Shown piece after piece: positions 1 to 8,116 of a stretch of DNA of 64,000 nucleotides. The stretch is taken from contig JBBRYT010000002.1 in NCBI GenBank assembly GCA_038237435.1, positions 1 through 64,000 on the forward strand. The letters are read 5' to 3'. The notes under the pieces are model-generated. The model was not told where the DNA came from. It ran no database searches and was given only the letters and a program-made list of their open reading frames with translations. The DNA is from JACCTI01 sp038237435. GTDB lineage: Bacteria; Verrucomicrobiota; Verrucomicrobiia; Chthoniobacterales; UBA10450. Positions within the stretch are counted from its first letter, which is position 1. Each line of letters opens with the position of its first letter. The position numbers and the translations under genes were made by a program.

Positions 1-1749
1 CAGCCTGGCCTGACGAAAGTGCTAAACAAGATCGCCGAGGCTTGGAAATCGGACCGCGAACACATCGTGGCCAGCTCGGATAAAATCGCGCGCGAACTGC
101 AGAACGCGACCGAAGCGTCGGGTGGTGCAGAGAAAGTAGGCGAAGGAGTTCGCGACAAAGCTTACGAGCAATTTGCGTCAACGTTCGACGCGAAATTCGG
201 CGGCTTCGGCGGTGCGCCGAAATTTCCGCGACCGGTTACGTTGAACTTTCTCTTCGATTTCTACGGGAGCGATCCGGATTCGAAAGAGGGCAAGCGGGCG
301 CTGGAGATGTCGATCTTCACTTTGCGCAAAATGGCGGAAGGCGGCATCCACGATCACCTCGGCGGCGGTTTTCATCGCTACTCGACCGACCAATTCTGGC
401 ATGTGCCGCATTTCGAAAAAATGCTCTATGACCAGGCACAGCTGGCCATCGCTTATTTGACCGCGTTTCAAATCACGCGCGACCCGCTCTTCGAAAAAAC
501 CGCTCGCGACATTCTCGATTACGTCCGTCGTGACATGACCGATAAGGAGGGCGGATTTTATTCCGCCGAAGATGCCGACAGTTTGCTGGCGGCGGGGAAG
601 CCGGAACATGCCGAGGGCGCGTTTTACGTTTGGTCGGAGGATGAAATCGACCGCTTGCTCGGGCCGGAACGCGCAAAGGTTTTTGATTACCACTTCGGGG
701 TCGAGTCGAAAGGCAATGCGCCGGAAGATCCGCAGGGTGAATTCAAAAATAAAAACGTTCTCATCCAACGCCACGATGTCGCTGACACCGCGAAGAAGTT
801 TGGCCTAACGAAGGAGAAAGCCGAACAACTGCTGGCGGAGAGCCGGAAACTGCTTTTCGACGCGCGCGCAAAACGTCCGCGCCCTACGCGTGATGACAAG
901 ATCGTGACAGCATGGAACGGGCTGATTATTTCGGCTTTTGCGCGCGCATCCGAAGTGCTCGATGAGCCGGCGTATTTGGAAGCGGCGACCAGGGCCGCGA
1001 ATTTCATTCAACAAAAGCTCTACCGCGCGGACACGAGCACTTTGCGGCGCAGTTATCGCCAGGACGCCAGCGAGGTGAATGGTTTCGCGAGCGATTACGC
1101 CTTTCTCATTCAAGGTCTACTTGATCTTTACGAAGCTTCTTTCGATGTGAGCAAGATCGACATGGCGATGAAATTGCAGCTGCGCCAGGACGAATTGTTC
1201 CGCGATACGAAAGACGGCGGCTATTTCATGACAAGCGGCGGAAATGCCGATGTGCTTTTGCGAATGAAAGAAGCCGACGACATGGCCGAGCCATCACCGA
1301 ATTCCATCAGCGCGCTAAACCTTTTGCGCATTGGCTACATGCTGGATCAAAGCGATGCGCGGCGCCGCGCCGAGCAAACCTTTGCCGCCTTCGCGAAACA
1401 ACTCGAGGGCGCGCCATCATCAATGCCGCAGATGCTCCTGGCGCTGTCGTGGTCGAAATCAAAACCGAAACAAGTCGTCATCGCGGGTAAAACTGATGAC
1501 ACCGCAACCCAGGCCATGCTGCGCGAGGTGCATCGGCATTTCGTGCCGCACGAGCTTCTCATCCTGGCTGACGGCAGCGTAGGCCAACAGTTCTTCGCTG
1601 AGCGCGTCGAGTTCATGAAAAGCGTTACCAAAATCGACAACAAACCGACTGCCTACGTCTGCGAAAACTTCGTCTGCCAATTGCCGACTAACGATCTCCC
1701 TCAATTAGCGAAGCTGCTTACTGAGCGAAAGCGAAACGCGGTGCAGTAG
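1..1749 (+). CDS. SPATA20/YyaL-type thioredoxin-domain protein, 5' end cut by the window
   Basis: The reading frame is open from the first base, so the true start lies outside the window. The visible part is the (alpha/alpha) barrel-like body of the DUF255/SPATA20 (YyaL) family. It carries FGGFGGAPKFPRP near residues 55-70, GGIHDHLGGGFHRYSTD, VPHFEKMLYDQAQL, GGFYSAEDADS, EGAFYVWSEDEI and DDKIVTAWNGL in family order. The N-terminal thioredoxin-like domain with its Cys motif would be upstream. Family members are cytosolic proteins of about 650-700 residues with no well-established reaction. A secreted paralogue lies 2.6 kb downstream at 4311-6104. A 9-mer core of the dispersed motif is at 803-811. 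Confidence 0.88.
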   Translation, partial: QPGLTKVLNKIAEAWKSDREHIVASSDKIARELQNATEASGGAEKVGEGVRDKAYEQFASTFDAKFGGFGGAPKFPRPVTLNFLFDFYGSDPDSKEGKRALEMSIFTLRKMAEGGIHDHLGGGFHRYSTDQFWHVPHFEKMLYDQAQLAIAYLTAFQITRDPLFEKTARDILDYVRRDMTDKEGGFYSAEDADSLLAAGKPEHAEGAFYVWSEDEIDRLLGPERAKVFDYHFGVESKGNAPEDPQGEFKNKNVLIQRHDVADTAKKFGLTKEKAEQLLAESRKLLFDARAKRPRPTRDDKIVTAWNGLIISAFARASEVLDEPAYLEAATRAANFIQQKLYRADTSTLRRSYRQDASEVNGFASDYAFLIQGLLDLYEASFDVSKIDMAMKLQLRQDELFRDTKDGGYFMTSGGNADVLLRMKEADDMAEPSPNSISALNLLRIGYMLDQSDARRRAEQTFAAFAKQLEGAPSSMPQMLLALSWSKSKPKQVVIAGKTDDTATQAMLREVHRHFVPHELLILADGSVGQQFFAERVEFMKSVTKIDNKPTAYVCENFVCQLPTNDLPQLAKLLTERKRNAVQ

Positions 1750-1751
1750 CG

Positions 1752-2027
1752 TTCGACGATGAAGTTCCTCTTCGGGAATACCCCCTCATCGGCAACATCT
1801 TTTCGTATTGTTGGCCCGATAGGAAATATGTCGTCGAACCGATCTTCAACCGCGAAGCAATCATCATGGCCCACCTCGATCTGAAGGCCATCGATCGTGA
1901 AAAGATGCCTCTCGACGTCGCCGGTCATTACAGCCGCCCGGACATCTTTAGTTTCCAGATACCCAAAGGACGCCGCCCAAAATTACGACCGGGAATAAAG
2001 CCTGACCCGAAGCGTCTTAGTAAGTGA
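1752..2027 (+). pseudogene. relic of a nitrilase C-terminus
   Basis: An open frame without a plausible start runs to TGA at 2025-2027. Its translation includes YVVEPIFNREAIIMAHLDL followed by DVAGHYSRPDIFSFQI. This is the typical end of carbon-nitrogen hydrolases of the nitrilase type, where an E-x-I-x-x-A-x-LDL segment precedes DVVGHYxRPDVF. The catalytic Glu-Lys-Cys portion is absent and the upstream part overlaps the end of the preceding gene, so this is a truncated remnant. The rest of the 342-nt space between genes shows no other recognisable content. Assignment rests on motif memory only. Confidence 0.55.
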
Positions 2028-2091
2028 ACGGGCGGTTCGCTTCCAGAATCCTGGAGGCGGATTCGACCCAACAACAGAAAGAAAAAAATAG

Positions 2092-2409
2092 ATGAAACGT
2101 TACAACACCAAAGCACTCCTCGCGGGCGCAGCCTTGGCCGGCATCATGTCTGGCGGCGCTGTCTCCACCTTGAGCGCAGCCACCACCGGCCAGTCCGGCA
2201 AATCCAACATCAGCACCAGCCCGGGCACGATGGCGGACGAGAAGAAGGGCGAGACCCATGATTGCAAGGGTAAGAACTCTTGTAAGGGCAAGGGCGGTTG
2301 CAAGACCGGCGAGAACAGTTGCGCGGGCAAGAACTCCTGCAAAGGCAAGGGCGGCTGCGCAATGAAAGACGGCAAGCACGTCGAGCACGACGAAAAAGAA
2401 AAGAAGTAG
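2092..2409 (+). CDS. bufferin-like Cys-rich RiPP precursor (BufA-like)
   Basis: This 105-residue protein opens with a signal peptide: KR, a hydrophobic stretch at about residues 8-28, and cleavage near LSA-A. The mature part is Lys/Gly-rich with six cysteines at 58, 64, 70, 77, 83 and 89. They fall in two nearly identical 13-residue units, CKGKNSCKGKGGC at 58-70 and CAGKNSCKGKGGC at 77-89. Signal-peptide-bearing precursors with CxGK/GKCG repeats next to DUF692 and DUF2063 genes are the bufferin type, exported copper-binding peptides whose Cys residues are oxidised by the DUF692 enzyme. DUF692 and DUF2063 genes follow here. The metal bound by this peptide is not visible from sequence. Confidence 0.72.
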   Translation: MKRYNTKALLAGAALAGIMSGGAVSTLSAATTGQSGKSNISTSPGTMADEKKGETHDCKGKNSCKGKGGCKTGENSCAGKNSCKGKGGCAMKDGKHVEHDEKEKK

Positions 2410-2481
2410 TTGATCTACGCGTGCCGGGTTTCAGCTATTTTTACCAGGCTGAGGCTCGGCTACGCGGATGAAAGCAGTTTA

Positions 2482-2551
2482 GCCACGGATTAACACGGAT
2501 AACTGAAACCCAGGACTCTTAATCCGTGTTTCATCCGTGTTAATCCGTGGC
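2482..2551. repeat. 19-bp perfect inverted repeat, ATCCGTGTTAATCCGTGG type
   Basis: The left arm at 2482-2500 and right arm at 2533-2551 are perfect reverse complements over 19 bp, with a 32-nt loop. The loop holds a further partial copy (AATCCGTGTTT at 2521-2531). It lies in the 167-nt gap between the precursor gene and the DUF692 gene. It could form a strong mRNA hairpin and reduce read-through from precursor to enzyme, as expected where the precursor must be made in excess. From memory, very similar CCGTGTTAATCCGTGG units are scattered in intergenic DNA of many environmental bacterial genomes. Confidence 0.85.
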
Positions 2552-2576
2552 CGAAAAACTCCCCTGGTAACTAGAT

Positions 2577-3425
2577 ATGGCCTCATCGCGCTTTAACGCT
2601 TTCACCGATTACGGCATCGGGATCGGCCTGCGCATCCCGCATTACCAGCATATTCTGGAAAAGAAGCCAGTGGTAGACTGGTTCGAGATCATCTCGGAAA
2701 ATTACATGGTCGATGCGGGTCGCCCGCTCCATGTGCTCGATCAAATTCTCGAGCAATACCGCGTCGTGCAGCACGGCGTTTCGATGTACTTCGGCAACGC
2801 CAGCCGGCCCAATCGCGAGCACTTGCGCAAACTGAAGAGGCTGGTCAAACGCACCGGCACGCCTTGGCTTTCCGATCATCTTTGCTGGGGCAGTGTCGAT
2901 GGCCGCTACACGCACGATTTACTCCCGATGCCTTACACTTGGGAAGCGGTCGAGACGACGGCGGCAAACATTCGTGAGGTGCGCGATTTCGTCGAAGTGC
3001 CGATCGCGGTGGAAAACGTCAGTAGTTATGCCGAGTTCCACATGTCGGAGATGAGCGAGTGGGAATTTCTCAACGAAGTGGTCGAACGCGCCGACTGCGG
3101 AATTCTCCTCGACGTGAACAACATTTACGTCTCCTCAAAAAATCACGGATTCGATCCGCAAGTTTATGTCGATGCGGTGCCGGCGGATCGGGTCGCGCAA
3201 ATCCACGTCGCCGGGCATTCGAAGTTCGAGAAATATATTTTGGATACGCACGATCACCCCGTGCTCGACCCGGTCTGGAAACTCTATGCCCACGCCATCG
3301 GACGCGCTGGCCGCACCGCCACGCTCCTTGAGTGGGACGATCGCATCCCTTCGTTCCAGGACGTGCACCGCGAAGCGCTCAAAGCCGCGCGCTTTCTGCC
3401 CAATGATCAAGCCGTCGCGGCCTAA
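2577..3425 (+). CDS. DUF692 multinuclear iron enzyme (MNIO, BufB-like)
   Basis: The 282-residue product matches the DUF692/MNIO family in length and motif order: GIGLRIPHY at the start, FEIISENY, HGVSMYFG, LSDHLCW, AVENVSSY, LLDVNNIYV, HVAGH and LDTHDHPV. The conserved His, Asp, Glu and Asn residues provide the iron ligands of a TIM-barrel active site. Family members (MbnB, BufB, TglH) use a mixed-valent iron cluster and O2 to modify cysteines of a precursor peptide. The natural substrate is the Cys-rich peptide encoded just upstream. The following DUF2063 gene overlaps its end by 23 nt, indicating translational coupling. Confidence 0.88.
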   Translation: MASSRFNAFTDYGIGIGLRIPHYQHILEKKPVVDWFEIISENYMVDAGRPLHVLDQILEQYRVVQHGVSMYFGNASRPNREHLRKLKRLVKRTGTPWLSDHLCWGSVDGRYTHDLLPMPYTWEAVETTAANIREVRDFVEVPIAVENVSSYAEFHMSEMSEWEFLNEVVERADCGILLDVNNIYVSSKNHGFDPQVYVDAVPADRVAQIHVAGHSKFEKYILDTHDHPVLDPVWKLYAHAIGRAGRTATLLEWDDRIPSFQDVHREALKAARFLPNDQAVAA

Positions 3426-4314
3426 TCGGCTGACCGATCTGCAGGCGTTGATGGCCAAGGCCGTGATGCGTCCGCTCACTCGCGACGACGGCATGCAGCG
3501 CGGATGGAGCGACGGGAGCGCAACCTCGCAAATCGCAGAACAATTCATCAAGCCTAACGACCGGCTCGATTCGTTCGACCGGCTGCAAATTTACAACCAG
3601 CAATATTGGTGGCGCCTGCTCGGAAATTTCGCGGAAGATTTCCGCGGGCTGCGCGCGGTGCTCGGCGAGCGCAAGTTCGACAAACTGGCCGTGGCCTATC
3701 TCGATCATTGCGGTTCGCAATCGTGGACGTTGCGGAATCTCGGCAGCCGGCTGGAGGAATTTCTTCGCAACCGTCCCGAACTGACCGCGCCGCAGACCGC
3801 GCTCGCGCTCGACACGGTGCGCGTGGAATGGGCGCGCACCGTCGCTTTCGATGAAGCGGAAAACCCGCCGCTCCCGGCGGACAAGGTCCGCGATATTCCG
3901 CCGGAGTTGCTGCGGCTGGGCTTGCAACCTCATCTCATTCTGCTCGAGCTCCATTATCCGATCGATCACTTGTTAGGCAAACTGAAACGGCAATCGGAAA
4001 TCGAAACCGGCACCTTGAGCAACGCCGTTTCCAGTGCGCGTCCGCGCGCGCGCCGCCGTCTGACTGTTCGTCCGAGTCGCAAACCAATTTACCTCGCCGT
4101 CCATCGGCACAAGTTTTCCGTGTATTACAAACGCCTCGATGCCGAAGCCTGGTGTCTGCTGCGCGCCTTGCGTGCAGGCAAGCCGCTCGATGCCGCCTGC
4201 GGTCTGGCATTCGCGGGTTCGACAGACTCGCCGGAAGTCATGGCGAAAAAAATCCAATCATGGTTTGCCGCCTGGATGAGTTTCGGCTGGCTCACCCGCC
4301 CCGGCGTCTTGTGA
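3403..4314 (+). CDS. DUF2063 (BufC/HvfC-like) partner of the DUF692 enzyme
   Basis: The start at ATG 3403 lies inside the end of the DUF692 gene and gives a 303-residue protein. The N-terminal 110 residues carry the DUF2063 signature: the RLQIYNQQYWWRLLGNFAEDF segment followed by LRAVLGERKFDKLAVAYL. Members of this family partner with DUF692 enzymes to bind the precursor peptide. The C-terminal half (LAVHRHKFSVYYKRL and on) resembles a second small domain of the kind seen in BufC/HvfC proteins. Dispersed-motif variants occur at 3552 (9-mer) and 3970. Confidence 0.8.
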   Translation: MIKPSRPNRLTDLQALMAKAVMRPLTRDDGMQRGWSDGSATSQIAEQFIKPNDRLDSFDRLQIYNQQYWWRLLGNFAEDFRGLRAVLGERKFDKLAVAYLDHCGSQSWTLRNLGSRLEEFLRNRPELTAPQTALALDTVRVEWARTVAFDEAENPPLPADKVRDIPPELLRLGLQPHLILLELHYPIDHLLGKLKRQSEIETGTLSNAVSSARPRARRRLTVRPSRKPIYLAVHRHKFSVYYKRLDAEAWCLLRALRAGKPLDAACGLAFAGSTDSPEVMAKKIQSWFAAWMSFGWLTRPGVL

Positions 4315-6104
4315 CTCGCGGAATTTCGGGACGGCACGCGCTTTCCTTTTTTCCTGCGTTCCTGATTCATCTTCTCTTCGTCTGCGCAAACGCGAATGCG
4401 GAGGAGGCAGCGAAAATTGACTGGCAACCGTGGTCGAATTCCATCTTCGAAAAAGCGCAGCAGGAAAATCGTTTTGTCCTCCTCGATCTCGGCGCGGTCT
4501 GGTGTCACTGGTGCCACGTCATGGACGAGATCACGTATCAAGATCCGAAAGTGATCGCGCTGATCAACGCGCGCTACCTCGCGGTGCGAGTCGATCAAGA
4601 TGCGCGTCCCGATCTTTCGCTGCGCTACGAAAACTACGGCTGGCCGGCGACGGTGGTGTTCAACACCGATGGCAGCGAAATCGCCAAACGTCAGGGCTAC
4701 ATCCCGCCGAAGCCGATGGCGTCGTTCCTCCAGGCGATCATCGACGATCCGTCTCCGGGCCCGTCGATTGTGGCGGAGCCGTCGCTCGAAGGGAGCAGCG
4801 CCGCCGCGTTATCAGACGTGCAGAAAGAAAAACTGCGCAAGATTTTGCGCGATAATTACGACGCGAAAAACAAGGGCTGGGGCACGGTCCAGAAGTTCCT
4901 CGATTGGGACATCGTCGAATATTGCATGGGCGAAGCAATGCGCGGCGATCGCGAATGGGAACGCATGGCGCGCGAGACACTCGAGACGCAGCGGCAGCTA
5001 ATTGATCCGGTCTGGGGCGGCGTTGATCAATACTCGACCGACGGCGATTGGAAGCATCCGCATTTCGAAAAAATCATGCAGATGCAGGCCGAAAATTTAC
5101 GGATTTACGCCGCGGCATATTCGCTCTGGAAAAACCAGGCTGATCTCGAATCGGCGAAAAGAATCCATGGATATCTGCGAAATTTTCTCACCAGCCCTGA
5201 CGGCGCGTTTTACACCAGCCAGGATGCCGATCTAAAACCAGGCGAACATTCCGCTGAGTATTTTGCACTCAACGACGCCGAGCGCCGGAAGCACGGGATC
5301 CCGCGGATCGATCAACATATTTATGCGCGCGAAAATGGCTGGGCGATCAACGCGCTCGCCATTTTTTACAGCGTGAACGGCGACGAAAACGCGCTGGCGG
5401 AGGCCGAGCGCGCGGCCGAATGGATTATCGCAAACCGCTCGTTAGCCGATGGCGGCTTTCGGCATGACGCACAGGACGCGGGCGGACCGTATCTCGGCGA
5501 CACGATCTACATGGCGCGCGCATTTTTGGAACTGCATGCCGTGAGCGCAAATCGGAAATGGCTGGGGCTGGCGGAAGAGGCCGCGCAGTTCGCGGAGAAA
5601 AATTTCAAAAGCGAGATCGGTTACGTTCCTTTCGTCCAACCGCTCGCGGGGAAGCTGGCGCCGAAACCGCATGTGGATGAAAACGTCGTCGTCGCGCGCG
5701 TGACCAGCTTGCTGAATTATTACACCGGCAACGCCGCCTATCGCGAAATGGCGGAGCACGCCATGCGTTTCCTCGCGCTCCCGGCGGTGAACGAAAATCA
5801 TGGCTTCGGGGTCGCCGGTTTTTTGCTCGCTAGCGAGAGCCTGAGCGCGCCGCCGTTGCATCTCACCGTCGTCGGAAAAAAAGATGATCCGGCCGCGCGC
5901 GCGCTTTTCGCCGCCGCGCGCGCGCAACCGGCGAACGACAAACGCGTCGAATGGTGGGACCGCACGCAGGGCGAGCTGCCGAATCCAGACGTGCCATATC
6001 CCGAGCTGGAAAAAGCCGCTGCCTTTGTTTGCACGGATCGAAGTTGCTCGGTGCCAATTTTTGATCCGGCAAAAATCTCAGCATTCGTTAGGCGAAAGAA
6101 ATGA
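4311..6104 (+). CDS. secreted SPATA20/DUF255-type thioredoxin-fold protein
   Basis: The GTG start at 4311 overlaps the previous stop (GTGA) and is followed by a signal peptide (hydrophobic FFPAFLIHLLFVCANANA). An open frame continues upstream, but only this start gives a signal peptide. The thioredoxin-like domain carries WCHWCHVM near mature residue 50, the DUF255 Cys motif. The barrel-like body carries GGVDQYSTDGDWKHPHFEKIMQ, GAFYTSQDAD and a C-terminal Cys pair (CTDRSC). Export and operon position suggest a thiol redox or folding role for the exported Cys-rich peptide; this is inference. It is a divergent paralogue of the protein ending at 1749. Confidence 0.8.
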   Translation: MTRGISGRHALSFFPAFLIHLLFVCANANAEEAAKIDWQPWSNSIFEKAQQENRFVLLDLGAVWCHWCHVMDEITYQDPKVIALINARYLAVRVDQDARPDLSLRYENYGWPATVVFNTDGSEIAKRQGYIPPKPMASFLQAIIDDPSPGPSIVAEPSLEGSSAAALSDVQKEKLRKILRDNYDAKNKGWGTVQKFLDWDIVEYCMGEAMRGDREWERMARETLETQRQLIDPVWGGVDQYSTDGDWKHPHFEKIMQMQAENLRIYAAAYSLWKNQADLESAKRIHGYLRNFLTSPDGAFYTSQDADLKPGEHSAEYFALNDAERRKHGIPRIDQHIYARENGWAINALAIFYSVNGDENALAEAERAAEWIIANRSLADGGFRHDAQDAGGPYLGDTIYMARAFLELHAVSANRKWLGLAEEAAQFAEKNFKSEIGYVPFVQPLAGKLAPKPHVDENVVVARVTSLLNYYTGNAAYREMAEHAMRFLALPAVNENHGFGVAGFLLASESLSAPPLHLTVVGKKDDPAARALFAAARAQPANDKRVEWWDRTQGELPNPDVPYPELEKAAAFVCTDRSCSVPIFDPAKISAFVRRKK

Positions 6105-7009
6105 GGCGCGGCTTCGCGCTCGCGTTGGCGACGATCGGGCTGTCATTTCCATCACTCGCTCACGCCCAGGAGGTGGAAACGTTGCGGATCGGCGGAGGCA
6201 AAATAGAAGTCGCGTTTGGTTCTGCGCCGACGCCAACGCAACGGAAACTGGTGCTCGATTGGGTGAGCACCGCCGCGCGCGCGGTCACGGTTTATTACGA
6301 ACAATTCCCGGTCGCGCACGTGCTCGTTCGCGTGAAATTTTTCGATGGGCGCGGCGTGCGTTCCGGTCAGACGTTTGGCTGGAACGGCGCGCTCATCACG
6401 ATCGCGGCCGGCCAATCCAACACGGCCGACGACTTCGCGCGCGACTGGATGCTGCCGCACGAAATGGTGCATCTCGCTTTTCCGGACGTCGCCGAACGCC
6501 ATCATTGGATCGAGGAAGGATTGGCGACCTATGGTGAATCGGTCGCGCGCGCGCGGGCGGGTGATTTGACGCCGGAAAAAGCGTGGGGCGATTTGGTCGA
6601 TGGCCTTCCACAAGGTTTGCGGGAAAGTGGCGACCGCGGTCTGGATTTCACGCCCACCTGGGGCCGGACCTACTGGGGCGGCGCGTTGTTTTGTCTGCTC
6701 GCCGATGTCGAAATACGCCGGCGCACGGAGAATAAAAAAGGTCTCGAGCACGCCTTGCGCGCAATTCTGAAAGCGGGCGGCACGATCCAATCGGATTGGG
6801 AACTGACGCGCGCGCTCGAAATCGGTGATCGCGCTGTCGGCGCGCCAGTGTTGAGCGAACTCTATAACAAAATGAAATCCGCGCCGGCGCCGGTCGACCT
6901 CGGTGCGCTCTGGAAGCAACTAGGCATACGACGTCAGAACGGCAGGACCGGGTTTGACGAGGCCGCCGCGCTCGCTCCGATTCGCCGCGCGATTATGCAG
7001 TCGAATTGA
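6101..7009 (+). CDS. secreted gluzincin-like metallopeptidase, unassigned family
   Basis: The 302-residue protein starts in a 4-nt ATGA overlap with the gene before. A signal peptide (residues 1-22, ending AHA-Q) is clear. A zinc-site motif LPHEMVHLAF supplies HExxH, and WIEEGLATYGES about 20 residues later supplies the third ligand Glu, the gluzincin arrangement. I cannot place it in a named MEROPS family. It is the last gene of the bufferin-like operon and could process exported protein, but nothing in the sequence shows its substrate. Its end faces the HupE/UreJ gene 36 nt away. Confidence 0.7.
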   Translation: MRRGFALALATIGLSFPSLAHAQEVETLRIGGGKIEVAFGSAPTPTQRKLVLDWVSTAARAVTVYYEQFPVAHVLVRVKFFDGRGVRSGQTFGWNGALITIAAGQSNTADDFARDWMLPHEMVHLAFPDVAERHHWIEEGLATYGESVARARAGDLTPEKAWGDLVDGLPQGLRESGDRGLDFTPTWGRTYWGGALFCLLADVEIRRRTENKKGLEHALRAILKAGGTIQSDWELTRALEIGDRAVGAPVLSELYNKMKSAPAPVDLGALWKQLGIRRQNGRTGFDEAAALAPIRRAIMQSN

Positions 7010-7045
7010 TAAATGACTCCACCAACGCGCGTCGCTTAATCGGTT

Positions 7046-8116
7046 TCAAAACAAACGCTGGGTGAACCAGAAGCTGCCCGCGAAGACGACGCCGAAAGCC
7101 GCGGCCGCGACGGCGCGCTCCGCCGCGGGAGCGCTCCTCCGATAAAGAAGCGCGAGCGCCGGCGCGACGGCGAGAACGATGCAGGCCTGGCCGATCTCCA
7201 CGCCGACGTTGAATGAAAAGAGCGACCAGCCGAGTGCGGCTCGTGGCAGTGCCATTTCGCGCAGGACGTTGGCGAATCCGAACCCGTGCACGAATCCAAA
7301 GCAGAAGGCGAAGATCAGCCGCCAATCACGTTTGTCTTTCCCTTGGATGAGCGCATGCGCGCCGACGAAAATGATGCTGAGCGCGATCATCGGCTCGATC
7401 ACGCGCGCGGGCGGGCTGAGAATGTCCAGCGTCGCGAGCACGAGCGTGACGCTGTGCGCGATGGTGAAGGCGGTCACGATCTTGAGGAGCTGGCCAAGCG
7501 TGCCGCCGAGCAGAAGGAGCCCGACAATGAAGAGGATATGATCGGGGCCGATGAAGATGTGGTGGACGCCTTCCCAGACGAATTGCCGCACAATTACGAG
7601 CGCGCTTTGACGAGTCCCGAAAGTGTAATCGAGCCGCGTTGTCTCCTGGTCGAAGATGCCCTGAAAGCGCAGCGCTTCGCCCTGGTAGATGTTAAGAAAC
7701 GTTCGGTGCCGGCTGTCGAAAGAAAACAGATCGCAACTCACCTGCACGTTGGAGGTCGGTTGTTTTCCGATCAGTTGAAACCGAAGCCGCACGTCGCGGC
7801 GCGCAGCGAGCGGCTCGGCGGCGAGTAATTGCAAGCGAAGCGGTTCGCCATCCGCTGCGACTGCGAAACGCGAGGCCAGCACCGCGGAGAGTTGCTCCAT
7901 GTTCGATGCCAGAGCGGATGGTTCGAGCAGGCTCTCTTCACTGACTCCGGAAAGTTCGCGCGCGAAATTTTTCGCGGACGCTTCGATCGTCGCCTCCGCG
8001 CCGCTGCGGTCAATGTGCACGTCGACGTAACTCAGAGGCAGATCGTGCCCGAAGGCCGCACTCGTCAGAAGGATGGCAGCGAGGGCTGCAAGAGTATTGC
8101 CCGTCCCGCGCTTCAT
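7046..8116 (-). CDS. HupE/UreJ-2 family membrane protein
   Basis: The 356-residue product has a signal peptide (ending AFG-H), a soluble periplasmic N-terminal domain of about 150 residues, and a C-terminal membrane domain of about six helices. The membrane part carries the HupE/UreJ signatures EGVHHIFIGPDHILFIVGLLLL, FTIAHSVTL and FGFVHGFGFANVL. His/Asp residues in GxDH and HGFGFA are thought to line a metal path. In many genomes this variant travels with a DUF4331 protein and a TPR protein rather than with hydrogenase or urease. That is the case here: its start overlaps the TPR gene stop by 4 nt. Confidence 0.85.
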   Translation of the reverse strand: MKRGTGNTLAALAAILLTSAAFGHDLPLSYVDVHIDRSGAEATIEASAKNFARELSGVSEESLLEPSALASNMEQLSAVLASRFAVAADGEPLRLQLLAAEPLAARRDVRLRFQLIGKQPTSNVQVSCDLFSFDSRHRTFLNIYQGEALRFQGIFDQETTRLDYTFGTRQSALVIVRQFVWEGVHHIFIGPDHILFIVGLLLLGGTLGQLLKIVTAFTIAHSVTLVLATLDILSPPARVIEPMIALSIIFVGAHALIQGKDKRDWRLIFAFCFGFVHGFGFANVLREMALPRAALGWSLFSFNVGVEIGQACIVLAVAPALALLYRRSAPAAERAVAAAAFGVVFAGSFWFTQRLF

